In this document: positions 1 to 8,237 of the stretch, in pieces
Numbering within the stretch: position 1 is the stretch's first letter
How the letters are laid out: each line of letters begins with the position of its first letter
DNA from: Bacteroidales bacterium
GTDB lineage: Bacteria > Bacteroidota > Bacteroidia > Bacteroidales > Muribaculaceae
DNA: 33,178 nucleotides
Assembly: GCA_900755985.1 (NCBI GenBank)
Contig: CAAEIL010000035.1
Coordinates: 1-33,178 of the forward strand
Reading direction: 5' to 3'
Notes under the pieces: generated by a model
What the model saw: only the letters and a program-made list of their open reading frames with translations
What the model was told of the DNA's origin: nothing
Databases searched by the model: none
Position numbers and translations under genes: made by a program

Positions 1-129
1 ATTATTCCTGTTTCTTTCCTTATTTTCTATGAGATAAGAACTCAACCTTGAGGTTTCCCATTCGTCGGTGAAGCCGGGGAATCTCAGAGTTGGCACATTG
101 AGGACTTTATCTGTTTTATTGGTAGCCAT
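1..129 (-). CDS. hsdS: Type I restriction-modification specificity subunit HsdS, N-terminal part only
   Basis: The first 43 codons are present and the gene runs off the left edge. The start reads MATNKTDKVLNVPTLRFPGF and continues with TDEWE, the usual opening of Bacteroidales HsdS proteins just before the first target recognition domain. It starts 5 bases after the hsdM stop, as expected for an hsdR-hsdM-hsdS operon. HsdS chooses the DNA target sequence for both methylation and cleavage. The recognition domains are outside the window, so the target cannot be guessed, and whether the gene is intact or flanked by inverted hsdS fragments is not visible. Confidence 0.85.
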   Translation of the reverse strand, partial: MATNKTDKVLNVPTLRFPGFTDEWETSRLSSYLIENKERNRNN

Positions 130-134
130 AGCGA

Positions 135-1685
135 TTAGTCGTTTTCGATGATGCCGAGTTCACGGAGGTACACTTCGATTTCGCTATCAAGTTCGGCGCG
201 TTTGGCTTCAAGCTCCTTGATTTCAGCCATTACAGCCTTGATGTCAATGGGTTCTTCTTCCTCGAAAGTGTCAACGTATCGGGGAATGTTAAGGTTGTAA
301 TCGTTTTCCGCAATTTCCTGAAGCGAAGCCAAATGACTGTATTTTTCGATTTCAGTACGATTGCGATATGTATCGACAATCTTCTGTATGTGTTCGGGAC
401 GCAGTTTGTTTTGTGTCTTTACTTTCTCAAATTCTCGGCTTGCATCAATAAAGAGTATGGAATCATCTTCCTTACGGCACTTCTTGGCAACGATGATGCA
501 GGTAGGGATGCCTGTCCCGTAGAAAATATTAGGAGGCAATCCGATTATTGCGTCAATGTAGTTCTTGTTCTCAATGAGATAACGGCGTATCTTACCCTCG
601 GCGTTGCCACGGAACAATACTCCGTGGGGAGCTACACAGGCGAGAGTGCCGCCATCATTAAGGTGGTGAATCATGTGCAATATAAAAGCGTAGTCAGCTT
701 TCGACTTCGGAGCCAATGCGCCGGCTTTGCTGAAACGGTCGTCGGAGTTGAATTTTTCTGCGGCACTCCATTGAGCCGAAAATGGAGGATTAGCTACCAC
801 GGCATCAAATTCCCTATCCTCGAATGCGTCGGCTTCGAGTGTATCACCGTTCTCTATGGTGAAATCTTTGTACTTCACACCATGAAGAAGCATATTCATA
901 CGGGCAAGGTTAAAGGTGGTGGGATTCTTTTCCTGTCCGTAGATAGTGTCGGCATTACCGTTGCGGGCTGTGCGCAGAAGAAGGGAGCCTGACCCGCAAG
1001 TAGGGTCGTATACATCGCGCAGACGCGTCTTTCCGGTGGTAACCACTTCTGCAAGAATCTGACTGACTTCCTGCGGAGTATAGAACTCACCGGCCTTTTT
1101 ACCGGCACCGGCGGCAAACTGACCAATCATATATTCGTAGGCATCGCCGAGAATGTCGATGTCGGAAGCCTCGTTAAGTCCGAAATCAATTCCATTGAGA
1201 GCTACAAGCACATTGGAAATAAGCGTGTTTTTATCATCGGCAGATTTTCCTAATTTCGGCGATGCAAGGTCTATGTCCGAGAACAGGCCGCCAAAATCCT
1301 CGTTGCTATCCTGTCCGACTGTACTGTCCTCTATCTTTTTTAGTGAGCGTTCAAGCTGAGGAAGAATGTTCTCTTTGCGGTCAACAGCCTCGATAATACT
1401 TGAGAAAAGAAATTCCGGCTCAAGGAAGTAGCCGAGGTTGCCCAGGCACTCGTCTTTTATGTCAGTCTTGAGTTCTGCATCGTCACTTGCCCATGCCTGC
1501 TTGAATGTAACACCATCCTCCGACAATATGTCATCGGCATACATCTCGATTTTCTCGGATAGATATTTATAGAAGATGAATCCGAGGGTGAAATACATAA
1601 AGTCGCTCGCCGACATATTGCCGCGAAGGTTGTTTGCCACAGTCCAAAGCTGGCTGCGAAGTTGCTGCTGGAGTTCCTCGCTCAT
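135..1685 (-). CDS. hsdM: Type I restriction-modification methyltransferase subunit HsdM
   Basis: A 516-residue N6-adenine DNA methyltransferase, of normal length for HsdM. The N-terminal HsdM_N helical domain fills about residues 1 to 160. The methyltransferase fold follows, with the S-adenosylmethionine motif DPTCGSGSLLL starting near residue 227 and the catalytic NPPF motif at residues 299-302. The C-terminal 40 residues are Glu/Lys-rich and likely helical, where HsdM usually contacts HsdS. With HsdS it methylates host DNA at the target site, and with HsdR it forms the restriction complex. It starts 3 bases after the hsdR stop and ends 5 bases before hsdS, so the three genes are almost certainly one transcript. 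Confidence 0.96.
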   Translation of the reverse strand: MSEELQQQLRSQLWTVANNLRGNMSASDFMYFTLGFIFYKYLSEKIEMYADDILSEDGVTFKQAWASDDAELKTDIKDECLGNLGYFLEPEFLFSSIIEAVDRKENILPQLERSLKKIEDSTVGQDSNEDFGGLFSDIDLASPKLGKSADDKNTLISNVLVALNGIDFGLNEASDIDILGDAYEYMIGQFAAGAGKKAGEFYTPQEVSQILAEVVTTGKTRLRDVYDPTCGSGSLLLRTARNGNADTIYGQEKNPTTFNLARMNMLLHGVKYKDFTIENGDTLEADAFEDREFDAVVANPPFSAQWSAAEKFNSDDRFSKAGALAPKSKADYAFILHMIHHLNDGGTLACVAPHGVLFRGNAEGKIRRYLIENKNYIDAIIGLPPNIFYGTGIPTCIIVAKKCRKEDDSILFIDASREFEKVKTQNKLRPEHIQKIVDTYRNRTEIEKYSHLASLQEIAENDYNLNIPRYVDTFEEEEPIDIKAVMAEIKELEAKRAELDSEIEVYLRELGIIEND

Positions 1686-1688
1686 ATA

Positions 1689-4508
1689 TTATTCCCAGTT
1701 GTAGATTTCTATTATTTTACGAAGTTTTTGAAGAATCCGGTTGAACACGTTGCGGCGCTGTTTCAATCCAAGTTTCTTTTTCTTGATAGCTTCCTGAAGT
1801 ATCTCGTCTTTCTCGCGGTGGAGATAGTCGTATTCCTCCATAAATTTACGGAGTGCTGTCCGGTCAATCTCCTCCTCCTCAGCCAGTTGTTCTACGGCGC
1901 GGTCTTTTGCCTTGCGCACATATTCCACCAAACGGGATTCAAGATCAATGCTGCCATCGGCTTTAGACCGACGGAACTCATCCTGATTGGCATCTACATT
2001 CTCGCTTATGAAACCATCGATAAGTTCCGCCTTGCTGCGCATTTCGGCATCACGAATCATCGTGTCGAGAATCTCACGGCGTTTTTTCGAGTAGTCCTCG
2101 CTTGTCGGGTCAAGGTCGTGTATCAGCGCAAGGATATACGCTACGTTGATGACATCGCTGTGGAGCAGTTCGAGACAAAAGTCAATATCTTCGAGTGTCG
2201 TTTCTGGTTCATTGCCATAAGCGGCAACGGGTTCGGCGGCAACCTTTGCCGGTTTTGCGCCGAAATTCTGGGCAATGTCGAGATACTTGCTGCGGAAATC
2301 CTGAAACTCCTGCTCCGTCATTATGAAAGATATATCCGAAGGCGAATATTCCTCATAAATCTGCATTTCAGCGTGTTTCTTGATTATGTCACGGAAGGCG
2401 AGGACAAACGCCACCTTGTCGTTTTCGCTTTCGAGATTGTCTATCTCATCAACATTCGGATACTTAGACAGAAACTGCTCCGTTTTTTCAATGTACTCGC
2501 GCTTGACATCCTTGAACGGCGGCCGCACAATATCCTCGATAGGGTTATTGTCGGAAAACAGTTTTATTGACGCATCCACATTGTTTTTTAGGTCGCGGAA
2601 ACAGATTACCTTACCAAATCTCTTTTTCTCGTTCAATACACGATTCGTGCGGCTGAACGCCTGCAACAGACCGTGATATTCAAGATTTTTATCGACATAG
2701 AGAGTGTTGAGCTTCTTGGCATCGAAGCCTGTGAGGAACATCCCGACAACAAGCAGCAAATCCAAAGGCTTCATCTTCGGATCCTTCTTTTTCATTCTCT
2801 TGTTGATGTCATCATAATAGAGACTGAAGTTCTCAACCGAATGGGATGTGCCGAAATTATTATTGTAGTCATCAATTATCTCCTGCATCTCATCGGCGGC
2901 GACTTTCGGATTAACAAAGCCCTGGTTCATGCCGGTTGCATCATCGTCCTGACTGCCGTTTGCCGCGTATGTGAATATCGCACCGATTTTGATGTCTGGT
3001 TTCAATTCCCTGAAGATATTATAGTAACGCAGTAGCATCGGCACCGACTGAACGGCAAACAGAGCATTGTATTCGCCATCGAAAGTAGATTTATTGAAGT
3101 TGTTAAGAATAAATCGTGCAACTTCACGCATACGTCTCTCGCTTTCAAGGTCAAGCTCTGCGTTACCTGTATAATACTCAACGAGAAAACCAAGCACATT
3201 GTCATCTGCGATAGCATCTTTAATCAGATATTTGTGTAGACAGTTTCCGAATATTTCTTTCGTAGTGCGGTCATTTTTTGAGTTTTCAACGAATATCGGC
3301 GTGCCTGTAAATCCGAATATCTGAAGATTATTAAAGAAGTGGACAATATTTTTGTGACTTTCTCCGAAATGGCTTCGGTGGCACTCATCGAAAATCATCA
3401 CAATCTTTTTATCGCGCACATCTTGAAGATGACGGTTGTAATAGTCTTTGGTAACAGCGCAATTCAGTTTTTGGATAGTGGTGATTATTATTTTCTTATC
3501 ACTTCCAAGACGCTGTATAAGTTCCTTGGTACTGTCAGTACCATCCACAGCTCCCGGCTCAAATGCTTCGTATTCTGCCTGTGTCTGTGTGTCAAGGTCA
3601 TGCCGGTCAACAACAAAAAGCACTTTGTCTATTTCATCAATTTCCGAAACAAGCTGCGCTGCTTTGAATGAGGTTAACGTCTTTCCCGCTCCGGTTGTGT
3701 GCCAGATATAGCCATTGTCATTGCTGTTGATTACCCGGTCGAGGATTTCCTCAACGGCATAATACTGATATGGGCGCAAAACCATCAGACATTTATCGCC
3801 TTCGTGAAGTACGATGTACTTGCTGATAAGTTTACCAAGTGTGCATGGGTCGAAAAATTCAGCAGCGAAAAGGCTGAGCTGGTTGAATGGATTGTTTTTT
3901 CTGTCAGTCCAGTTAAACGTGAACTTATAACCACTGTTGGGATTATTGGCGAAATAACGTGTGTTCACGCCATTAGAAATCACGAAAATCTGAATATAGT
4001 TGAAAAGTCCGTGAAATGATGTCTTGTGATAGCGTTGAACCTGATTGTATGCTTGTTTTAATTCAACACCACGTTTCTTCAATTCAATCTGCACCAATGG
4101 CAAACCGTTAATCAGAATGGTAACATCATAACGGCATTGACGACGGCCTTCTACCGTTATCTGGTTGGAAACTTGAAATTCATTCTGACACCATTTATGA
4201 CGATTAAGAAATTCAAGCCAGACACGCTGTCCGTTGTCAAGCTCCAAAGGAAGCAAATCCCGCAGTTTTTTGGCTTTCTCAAACGTGGTGCCACCTTCAA
4301 GATATAGCATGACCTTATTGAACTCATTATCTGTAAGCTCAGTTCTGCCATGCGATGCAAGCTCTTTGGCGTTGTGTTTCTCCAACTGTCGCTTGAAATT
4401 CGATATAAGGTTAGTCTCCTCATGGATTTCAACGTATTCATACGCCATATCCGTGAGAGTCTTTATTAAACCTTTTTCCAGTGCATCTTCGCTTTGAGTA
4501 AGTGCCAT
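1689..4508 (-). CDS. hsdR: Type I restriction endonuclease subunit HsdR
   Basis: A 939-residue ATP-dependent translocase and nuclease. The N-terminal PD-(D/E)xK nuclease core is visible as Asp128 with Glu142-x-Lys144 (IELKK). The SF2 motor follows: Walker A TTGAGKT at residues 271-277, the DECH box in MIFDECHRSH, motif III FGFTGTP, and motif VI QAFSRTNR. The C-terminal part is charged and helical, the region that binds the methyltransferase. No frameshift or missing motif is seen, so restriction should be active. It is the first gene of the hsdRMS operon and follows the relaxase gene after a strong hairpin, so it is probably transcribed from its own promoter. The gene looks lower in GC than the housekeeping genes to the right. 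Confidence 0.96.
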   Translation of the reverse strand: MALTQSEDALEKGLIKTLTDMAYEYVEIHEETNLISNFKRQLEKHNAKELASHGRTELTDNEFNKVMLYLEGGTTFEKAKKLRDLLPLELDNGQRVWLEFLNRHKWCQNEFQVSNQITVEGRRQCRYDVTILINGLPLVQIELKKRGVELKQAYNQVQRYHKTSFHGLFNYIQIFVISNGVNTRYFANNPNSGYKFTFNWTDRKNNPFNQLSLFAAEFFDPCTLGKLISKYIVLHEGDKCLMVLRPYQYYAVEEILDRVINSNDNGYIWHTTGAGKTLTSFKAAQLVSEIDEIDKVLFVVDRHDLDTQTQAEYEAFEPGAVDGTDSTKELIQRLGSDKKIIITTIQKLNCAVTKDYYNRHLQDVRDKKIVMIFDECHRSHFGESHKNIVHFFNNLQIFGFTGTPIFVENSKNDRTTKEIFGNCLHKYLIKDAIADDNVLGFLVEYYTGNAELDLESERRMREVARFILNNFNKSTFDGEYNALFAVQSVPMLLRYYNIFRELKPDIKIGAIFTYAANGSQDDDATGMNQGFVNPKVAADEMQEIIDDYNNNFGTSHSVENFSLYYDDINKRMKKKDPKMKPLDLLLVVGMFLTGFDAKKLNTLYVDKNLEYHGLLQAFSRTNRVLNEKKRFGKVICFRDLKNNVDASIKLFSDNNPIEDIVRPPFKDVKREYIEKTEQFLSKYPNVDEIDNLESENDKVAFVLAFRDIIKKHAEMQIYEEYSPSDISFIMTEQEFQDFRSKYLDIAQNFGAKPAKVAAEPVAAYGNEPETTLEDIDFCLELLHSDVINVAYILALIHDLDPTSEDYSKKRREILDTMIRDAEMRSKAELIDGFISENVDANQDEFRRSKADGSIDLESRLVEYVRKAKDRAVEQLAEEEEIDRTALRKFMEEYDYLHREKDEILQEAIKKKKLGLKQRRNVFNRILQKLRKIIEIYNWE

Positions 4509-4665
4509 TTATAAAAACAAAAACTCCGTTTGCAGTTTTCTGAAAGGTTGACCGAACCTGTAACGACTGCTTGGGAGCTTCAAAATATGTTTGGTTTCGG
4601 CGGCATCGCTGCCTTTGGTGTTAAACCGTTTCGGCCATCATCAGAAATTAAGGGTTACTATATTG

Positions 4666-4695
4666 CAAAATTAGCGAATTTTTCTGAGATGACAA
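4666..4695 (-). promoter_or_regulatory. Candidate promoter of hsdRMS
   Basis: On the minus strand TAATTTTG (4666-4673) matches the Bacteroides -7 consensus TAnnTTTG. A partial -33 element (TTG, 4693-4695) lies 19 bases upstream. This would give a leader of about 150 bases before the hsdR start. It sits in the roughly 300-base gene-free stretch 4509-4814, which otherwise holds only the hairpin at 4771-4810 and no convincing small gene. Only the -7 box is a full match. Confidence 0.35.
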
Positions 4696-4770
4696 TCGAA
4701 TATGCTGAGAAACATATATGATACAGCTATATTCGTTAACCTCTGAGGTCATTGAGGAGATTGGACGAGA

Positions 4771-4810
4771 AACGCCACCGAGGGAGGCTCTTGCTTCTCT
4801 CGGTGGCGTT
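4771..4810 (-). terminator. Strong hairpin after the relaxase gene
   Basis: Perfect 12-base arms AACGCCACCGAG (4771-4782) and CTCGGTGGCGTT (4799-4810) can extend inward with G-U pairs to a stem of about 18 pairs. It begins 4 bases after the relaxase stop codon, the right place for a terminator of the mobilization operon. The T-run after the stem is short, so it may instead act as an RNA-stabilising 3' end. Confidence 0.6.
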
Positions 4811-4814
4811 GGGT

Positions 4815-6023
4815 TTAGTGTAGTCTGGGACCTTGTCGGCGGCGTTTGGCTTTTTGTTCTTCTCGATAACGATGAAGGGCCTCTTCTATGGTAAGTCCGG
4901 GATGTCGGCTTAGCCACAGTTTGAAATCATCGGGCAAAGTACTCCCATTGGAGAACCCTTCTTGTGGCGGTTGGGGTCCTGAGGTTGAAACATGGGATAA
5001 CCGAGTGCCATAGCTCTGCGACTGTGATGCGGCTTGCCCGGCTAAATCCGGATTCGATGAATAGACTCCCGGAGTCATGCGCTGCGGGTTGAATTTTATC
5101 CACACAGTAGGTATAGCCCCCTGACATCCGTCAACTCGAATAGCTTTCCCTGCAACGTAATCATTGATCTGTTGCGTCGAAAACCGCGCACCTTTGTATG
5201 ATGCGATAGGCACAATGGAGCCATCTGCATACATCCATTGGGACTGGGAATGTAGCGGTTTGTTGTTAGCCAGATGCCTGGAAATATTGCCCAGACTGAA
5301 CCGGCGATCAATCTTCGAGGCGGCGAAACGCTTGCCTTTCCGAGTGTACCAGAGACCATGCAATTCGTTGCTGCCACGCTTATATTTGTACTCTATGCCG
5401 ACGCCGGCAGCCTTTAATCTTGCCTCGAATTGCTCGAAAGTATGGACGGATTTATCATTCCATACTGCGTCAACGGCGTTGAAGATTTCATAACGAACTT
5501 TCTCCGCACCGCGAAGCCGGTTGACATTTGTCTGCTTTTTACCCTCGGAAATGTGCAGTCCGTATTCCTTTGTCAAGTCAAGACAGACAGCTCTGTTGCG
5601 ATTGAAATCATTTTTATCGGAAATGGTTTCGGCATGATTATCTATCCGACTGAACACGATATGACAGTGTGGATAATCCTTGTCGAGATGGCGGACAATG
5701 ATGTATGGAGTATCCACGATACCCATTTTCTTCATATATTTTTGTGCAATATCTACCATTGTCCTGTCATCAACTTTATCCTTGTCGTTGGCATGGAAGT
5801 TCAGAGAAATATGGCCTACCGGATTTTTCAAGTCCGGATTCAAAGCGAGATTATCCTCAAAAGAGGCGATAATTCCCTCTCGGCCCTCCATAGTTGACAC
5901 ATCTTTATGGTCTATAAGACGCCATTCATTGCAGGGCGTGCCGTCGGGATTATCTTTCTTTTTACGGGTGACATAATCAACACAACCGCTGAAACTTCCG
6001 CCTTTTGTTATCTTGCCCATCAT
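4815..6023 (-). CDS. Relaxase / mobilization nuclease (MOBP type)
   Basis: A 402-residue relaxase that would nick the element at oriT and stay bound to the 5' end during transfer. The N-terminal relaxase domain (about residues 1-250) shows the metal-binding histidine motif HLDKDYPHCH at residues 112-121 (His112, His119, His121). A candidate catalytic tyrosine is Tyr17 in CVDYVTRKK. The C-terminal 100 residues are low in complexity and rich in Gln, Ser and Pro. The start MMGK is chosen because its ATG overlaps the stop of the MobC-like gene by 4 bases (ATGA), which implies translational coupling. It belongs to the family found in Bacteroides mobilizable transposons and NBU-like elements. It ends next to a strong hairpin. 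Confidence 0.93.
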   Translation of the reverse strand: MMGKITKGGSFSGCVDYVTRKKKDNPDGTPCNEWRLIDHKDVSTMEGREGIIASFEDNLALNPDLKNPVGHISLNFHANDKDKVDDRTMVDIAQKYMKKMGIVDTPYIIVRHLDKDYPHCHIVFSRIDNHAETISDKNDFNRNRAVCLDLTKEYGLHISEGKKQTNVNRLRGAEKVRYEIFNAVDAVWNDKSVHTFEQFEARLKAAGVGIEYKYKRGSNELHGLWYTRKGKRFAASKIDRRFSLGNISRHLANNKPLHSQSQWMYADGSIVPIASYKGARFSTQQINDYVAGKAIRVDGCQGAIPTVWIKFNPQRMTPGVYSSNPDLAGQAASQSQSYGTRLSHVSTSGPQPPQEGFSNGSTLPDDFKLWLSRHPGLTIEEALHRYREEQKAKRRRQGPRLH

Positions 6024-6415
6024 ACGCTGTCGGGTGTATTACGATAGATTTTTATCAGTGAAATAACAAAATCCTTGCACTGAATTATCTCTCTGTATGT
6101 ACAGATAATCTGTTCTTCCGAGGCACCACCCTTTAGAATGGCACCAACAAATTTTGCCGTGCGATTGAGATTTTCTGCGATTCCCTGAAGGTCGCGGATT
6201 GCCTTGACATCTCTTGGCGTGAGTCTTTCCACGACTTTGCAATGCAGTGCCGACTGCCGGATATATTCCGAGCGGTTTAGCCCTGCCATGAGAGCTTTGT
6301 CCATCATTACCTGATACTGGTCTATGTCAAATTTCACCGGCACCATGATGGACTTTCGTTCATCCGCCGGGAGCTTGGGTCGTCCTTTAGAGGGACGTAA
6401 ATTGGATTTCTTCAT
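6020..6415 (-). CDS. mobC: MobC-like relaxosome accessory protein
   Basis: A 131-residue basic protein of the plasmid mobilization MobC type. The N-terminal 25 residues are rich in Lys and Arg. A ribbon-helix-helix-like segment (VPVKFDIDQYQ, then LNRSEYIRQSAL) follows at about residues 27-57. The conserved LNRTAKF motif lies near residues 83-89 in a helical C-terminus. Such proteins bind oriT and help the relaxase open the strand at the nick site. The gene overlaps the relaxase by 4 bases and is directly preceded by the structured 6416-6594 interval proposed as oriT. In Bacteroides literature the equivalent first mobilization gene is sometimes called mobA or bmgA. Confidence 0.87.
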   Translation of the reverse strand: MKKSNLRPSKGRPKLPADERKSIMVPVKFDIDQYQVMMDKALMAGLNRSEYIRQSALHCKVVERLTPRDVKAIRDLQGIAENLNRTAKFVGAILKGGASEEQIICTYREIIQCKDFVISLIKIYRNTPDSV

Positions 6416-6445
6416 TGGAAATTCAGTTTGAGGTTTGTGACCATC

Positions 6446-6552
6446 GGGAGCGGAGTGGGGCGAGTCGTTTGAGGATTACTTGTAATACGAAAACATAAAC
6501 TCGCTCCCTCCGATTCCGAACCCCTGCGATAGTTTCGTGGTGCGCGAAACTA
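6446..6552. other. Candidate origin of transfer (oriT)
   Basis: This 180-base gene-free interval upstream of the mobilization genes has several inverted repeats. The clearest has perfect 8-base arms TAGTTTCG (6530-6537) and CGAAACTA (6545-6552) with a 7-base loop. Others are GGGAGCG (6446-6452) with CGCTCCC (6503-6509), and GCGAGT (6460-6465) with ACTCGC (6499-6504). Inverted repeats next to mobC/relaxase genes are the usual look of an oriT. The nick site cannot be named from sequence alone. Confidence 0.45.
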
Positions 6553-6594
6553 CGAGGACTATTTAGCGGTCAAATTGTAGTTGCAATCACGCGC

Positions 6595-7074
6595 TCAGAG
6601 CTTGCGCCAGATTTCGATGTCGTCGGAATACTGTTTCAGATGCTCGGCGAGGATGGCGTTGGCGTAGCTGCTGACGGTGGTGCCACGGTCGCCGAGGATT
6701 CTGGAAACGCGCTCAAGCTGGTCCCACAGGTTGCCCTCGATGTTCAAGGCATGGCGGTTTACCAGCTTTGTAGGAGCAAGGAATGTAACCTTGAACTCGG
6801 CGAAGTCCGATTTGCGCTGTTGCTTACCGATACGCTGTTGCTTCGGCAATTCGGTTGTCGCGGTCTGTATCTGCTCGTTGTCAAACAGATTGTCGGCGTT
6901 GATAGTGGTGGTGCTGTTAACAGAGTTATCGCTGTTAACAGCGGAAGTGGGGTTGATAGAGTTATCTGATTTCATAATACAATCGGGGTTAGAGGTTGAT
7001 ACTTTGGGTTTGGTTGCATCTGTTAACTCGGTTGACTTGGATGCGGTTGTTGACGGAGTTTTCTTCGCAGTCAT
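6595..7074 (-). CDS. DUF3408-type element protein
   Basis: A 159-residue protein resembling the DUF3408 family found in Bacteroides conjugative and mobilizable elements, where a role in DNA binding is suspected but not settled. Residues 1-75 are low complexity, rich in Ser, Thr, Asn and Asp, with VNSDNS-like repeats. The conserved C-terminal part (about 95-159) reads FLAPTKLVNRHALNIEGNLW, then DQLERVSRILGDRG and a YANAILAEHL helix, as in a ribbon-helix-helix-like fold. Its ATG overlaps the primase-like gene's stop by 4 bases, so the two are probably co-translated. It lies directly before the candidate oriT, so a relaxosome role is plausible by position. Confidence 0.72.
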   Translation of the reverse strand: MTAKKTPSTTASKSTELTDATKPKVSTSNPDCIMKSDNSINPTSAVNSDNSVNSTTTINADNLFDNEQIQTATTELPKQQRIGKQQRKSDFAEFKVTFLAPTKLVNRHALNIEGNLWDQLERVSRILGDRGTTVSSYANAILAEHLKQYSDDIEIWRKL

Positions 7075-8153
7075 TGTTTTTCTGTTTTTGAGGTTTTGTT
7101 GATTGCATCAGTATCCGGGGCATACCGTTCAACTGACACGAGAGTGAGTTGCAGGTTATCAATGAGTTTCTGCAACATCGGATTACGACGTATCATAGCT
7201 TGCAGCACAGCTTGGTCAGGCTCGATTTGCAGGAGATAGTCTGCTATGTCAAGTCCTGCTGTTCGCTCTGTCTCAGTGGCAACTTCTTCAAGGTAGTTGA
7301 AGATGCTTGCCTCGATACCGAGATTGCGGAGCTGTGTCAGCTTCTGCCGCCACTGGTCGGTCGCGCCGATGTCGGGATACAGGATAACCTGATGGCTTTT
7401 GAGAACACGGAGTGCATCGGTATTGAAGCATCCGTTTTTACCGCCGGAAGCGAGCCACACATATTCAGGCAAATAATATGCTGCCACAAGGGCGGTCTTT
7501 TCGCTTTCGACTATGGCAACAGGCTTACCTCGGTTCATCGGCAAGAGATGTTCTCCGAAGAAACACTGACGCAGATTGAAATCGGGCAGTCGGAGCAATG
7601 AATGAACCCATGTAACATGGTTGAACGGTTCCTTCACGCGCTTACCTGTCTCGGCATCGTAGAGCATCACCTTTCCGGTATGGACACCACCGTTGATGTC
7701 GGTCTGCCAGAACACGCATGACCCCGGCCAGTGCTTCGACGTGCCTACGCGATAATCCTTCATCAGTCTGAGAGCGTCCTCGGCTCCGAATTTGGAGCGG
7801 AGAAACTGATAGAGATTGTTCTTCTCATATCCGTGCAGAGTCTGTGCAACAATCTCTGCGCTGATTAACGATGTTGGCTTTCGCTGCTCGGTCGGCTTGG
7901 CTCGCCATGCTGACTGAGTAGTGTAATCGCAGTGTATAGGCTTTGATTGCGGATTGCGCTCAAAATATTCCTTTGGCGTGAGATGATAGCCGCAACTCTG
8001 CTCATGGTCGCATCTGCCCACATCATCAGGAAACGAGATTTGTTTCTCGGTGTCGATGTAGCGGCTAAAGCAGTGTTTCTTGTGGCAGGCAGGGCAAGTG
8101 TGCCGTGTCGCCACTCCCTTATAAGGTTGGAGAATGAATCGGTGTGCGTTCAT
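7071..8153 (-). CDS. Toprim primase-like protein with zinc-binding N-terminus
   Basis: A 360-residue protein that looks like the primase of NBU-type elements. The N-terminus has a zinc-finger pattern: CPACHKKHCF near residue 20 and CDHEQSCGYH near residue 48. A Toprim-like core follows, with the acidic motif VESEKTALVAAYYL at about residues 216-229 and a second acidic motif VILYPDIGATDQW near residue 255. It would make primers for copying the single strand after excision or transfer. It overlaps the DUF3408 gene by 4 bases. Upstream it is separated from the DUF3987 gene by 84 bases holding a nested hairpin. It could also be called a DUF6371-like protein. The exact activity is inferred from family resemblance. 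Confidence 0.8.
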   Translation of the reverse strand: MNAHRFILQPYKGVATRHTCPACHKKHCFSRYIDTEKQISFPDDVGRCDHEQSCGYHLTPKEYFERNPQSKPIHCDYTTQSAWRAKPTEQRKPTSLISAEIVAQTLHGYEKNNLYQFLRSKFGAEDALRLMKDYRVGTSKHWPGSCVFWQTDINGGVHTGKVMLYDAETGKRVKEPFNHVTWVHSLLRLPDFNLRQCFFGEHLLPMNRGKPVAIVESEKTALVAAYYLPEYVWLASGGKNGCFNTDALRVLKSHQVILYPDIGATDQWRQKLTQLRNLGIEASIFNYLEEVATETERTAGLDIADYLLQIEPDQAVLQAMIRRNPMLQKLIDNLQLTLVSVERYAPDTDAINKTSKTEKQ

Positions 8154-8173
8154 AGATTCTCAAAGAATTTGCT

Positions 8174-8234
8174 TGCATTTTCTGCGTAACCCGCATTTTG
8201 GAGATAGAAAATGCGGAAAATGCAGAAAGCGCAG
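8174..8234. repeat. Nested inverted repeats between primase-like and DUF3987 genes
   Basis: Two perfect 9-base inverted repeats are interleaved: CCGCATTTT (8191-8199) with AAAATGCGG (8208-8216), and TGCATTTTC (8174-8182) with GAAAATGCA (8216-8224). A third pair CTGCG/CGCAG (8182-8186, 8230-8234) closes the outside. The repeated unit is AAAATGC. The structure fills nearly the whole intergenic gap. It could be an RNA element controlling the primase-like gene or a single-strand initiation site for the element. Confidence 0.55.
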
Positions 8235-8237
8235 ATG

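Noticed and set aside
333..992. 219-codon plus-strand frame opposite hsdM
   Set aside because: It is a shadow of the hsdM gene, whose DPTCGSG and NPPF motifs are on the other strand.
1662..2570. 302-codon plus-strand frame opposite hsdR
   Set aside because: It lies fully within hsdR on the other strand, has Leu/Phe-rich low-meaning sequence and no family resemblance, while hsdR has all its motifs.
4530..4721. Small plus-strand frame in the gap between hsdR and the relaxase
   Set aside because: 63 codons with no recognisable feature, overlapping the likely hsdR promoter on the other strand.
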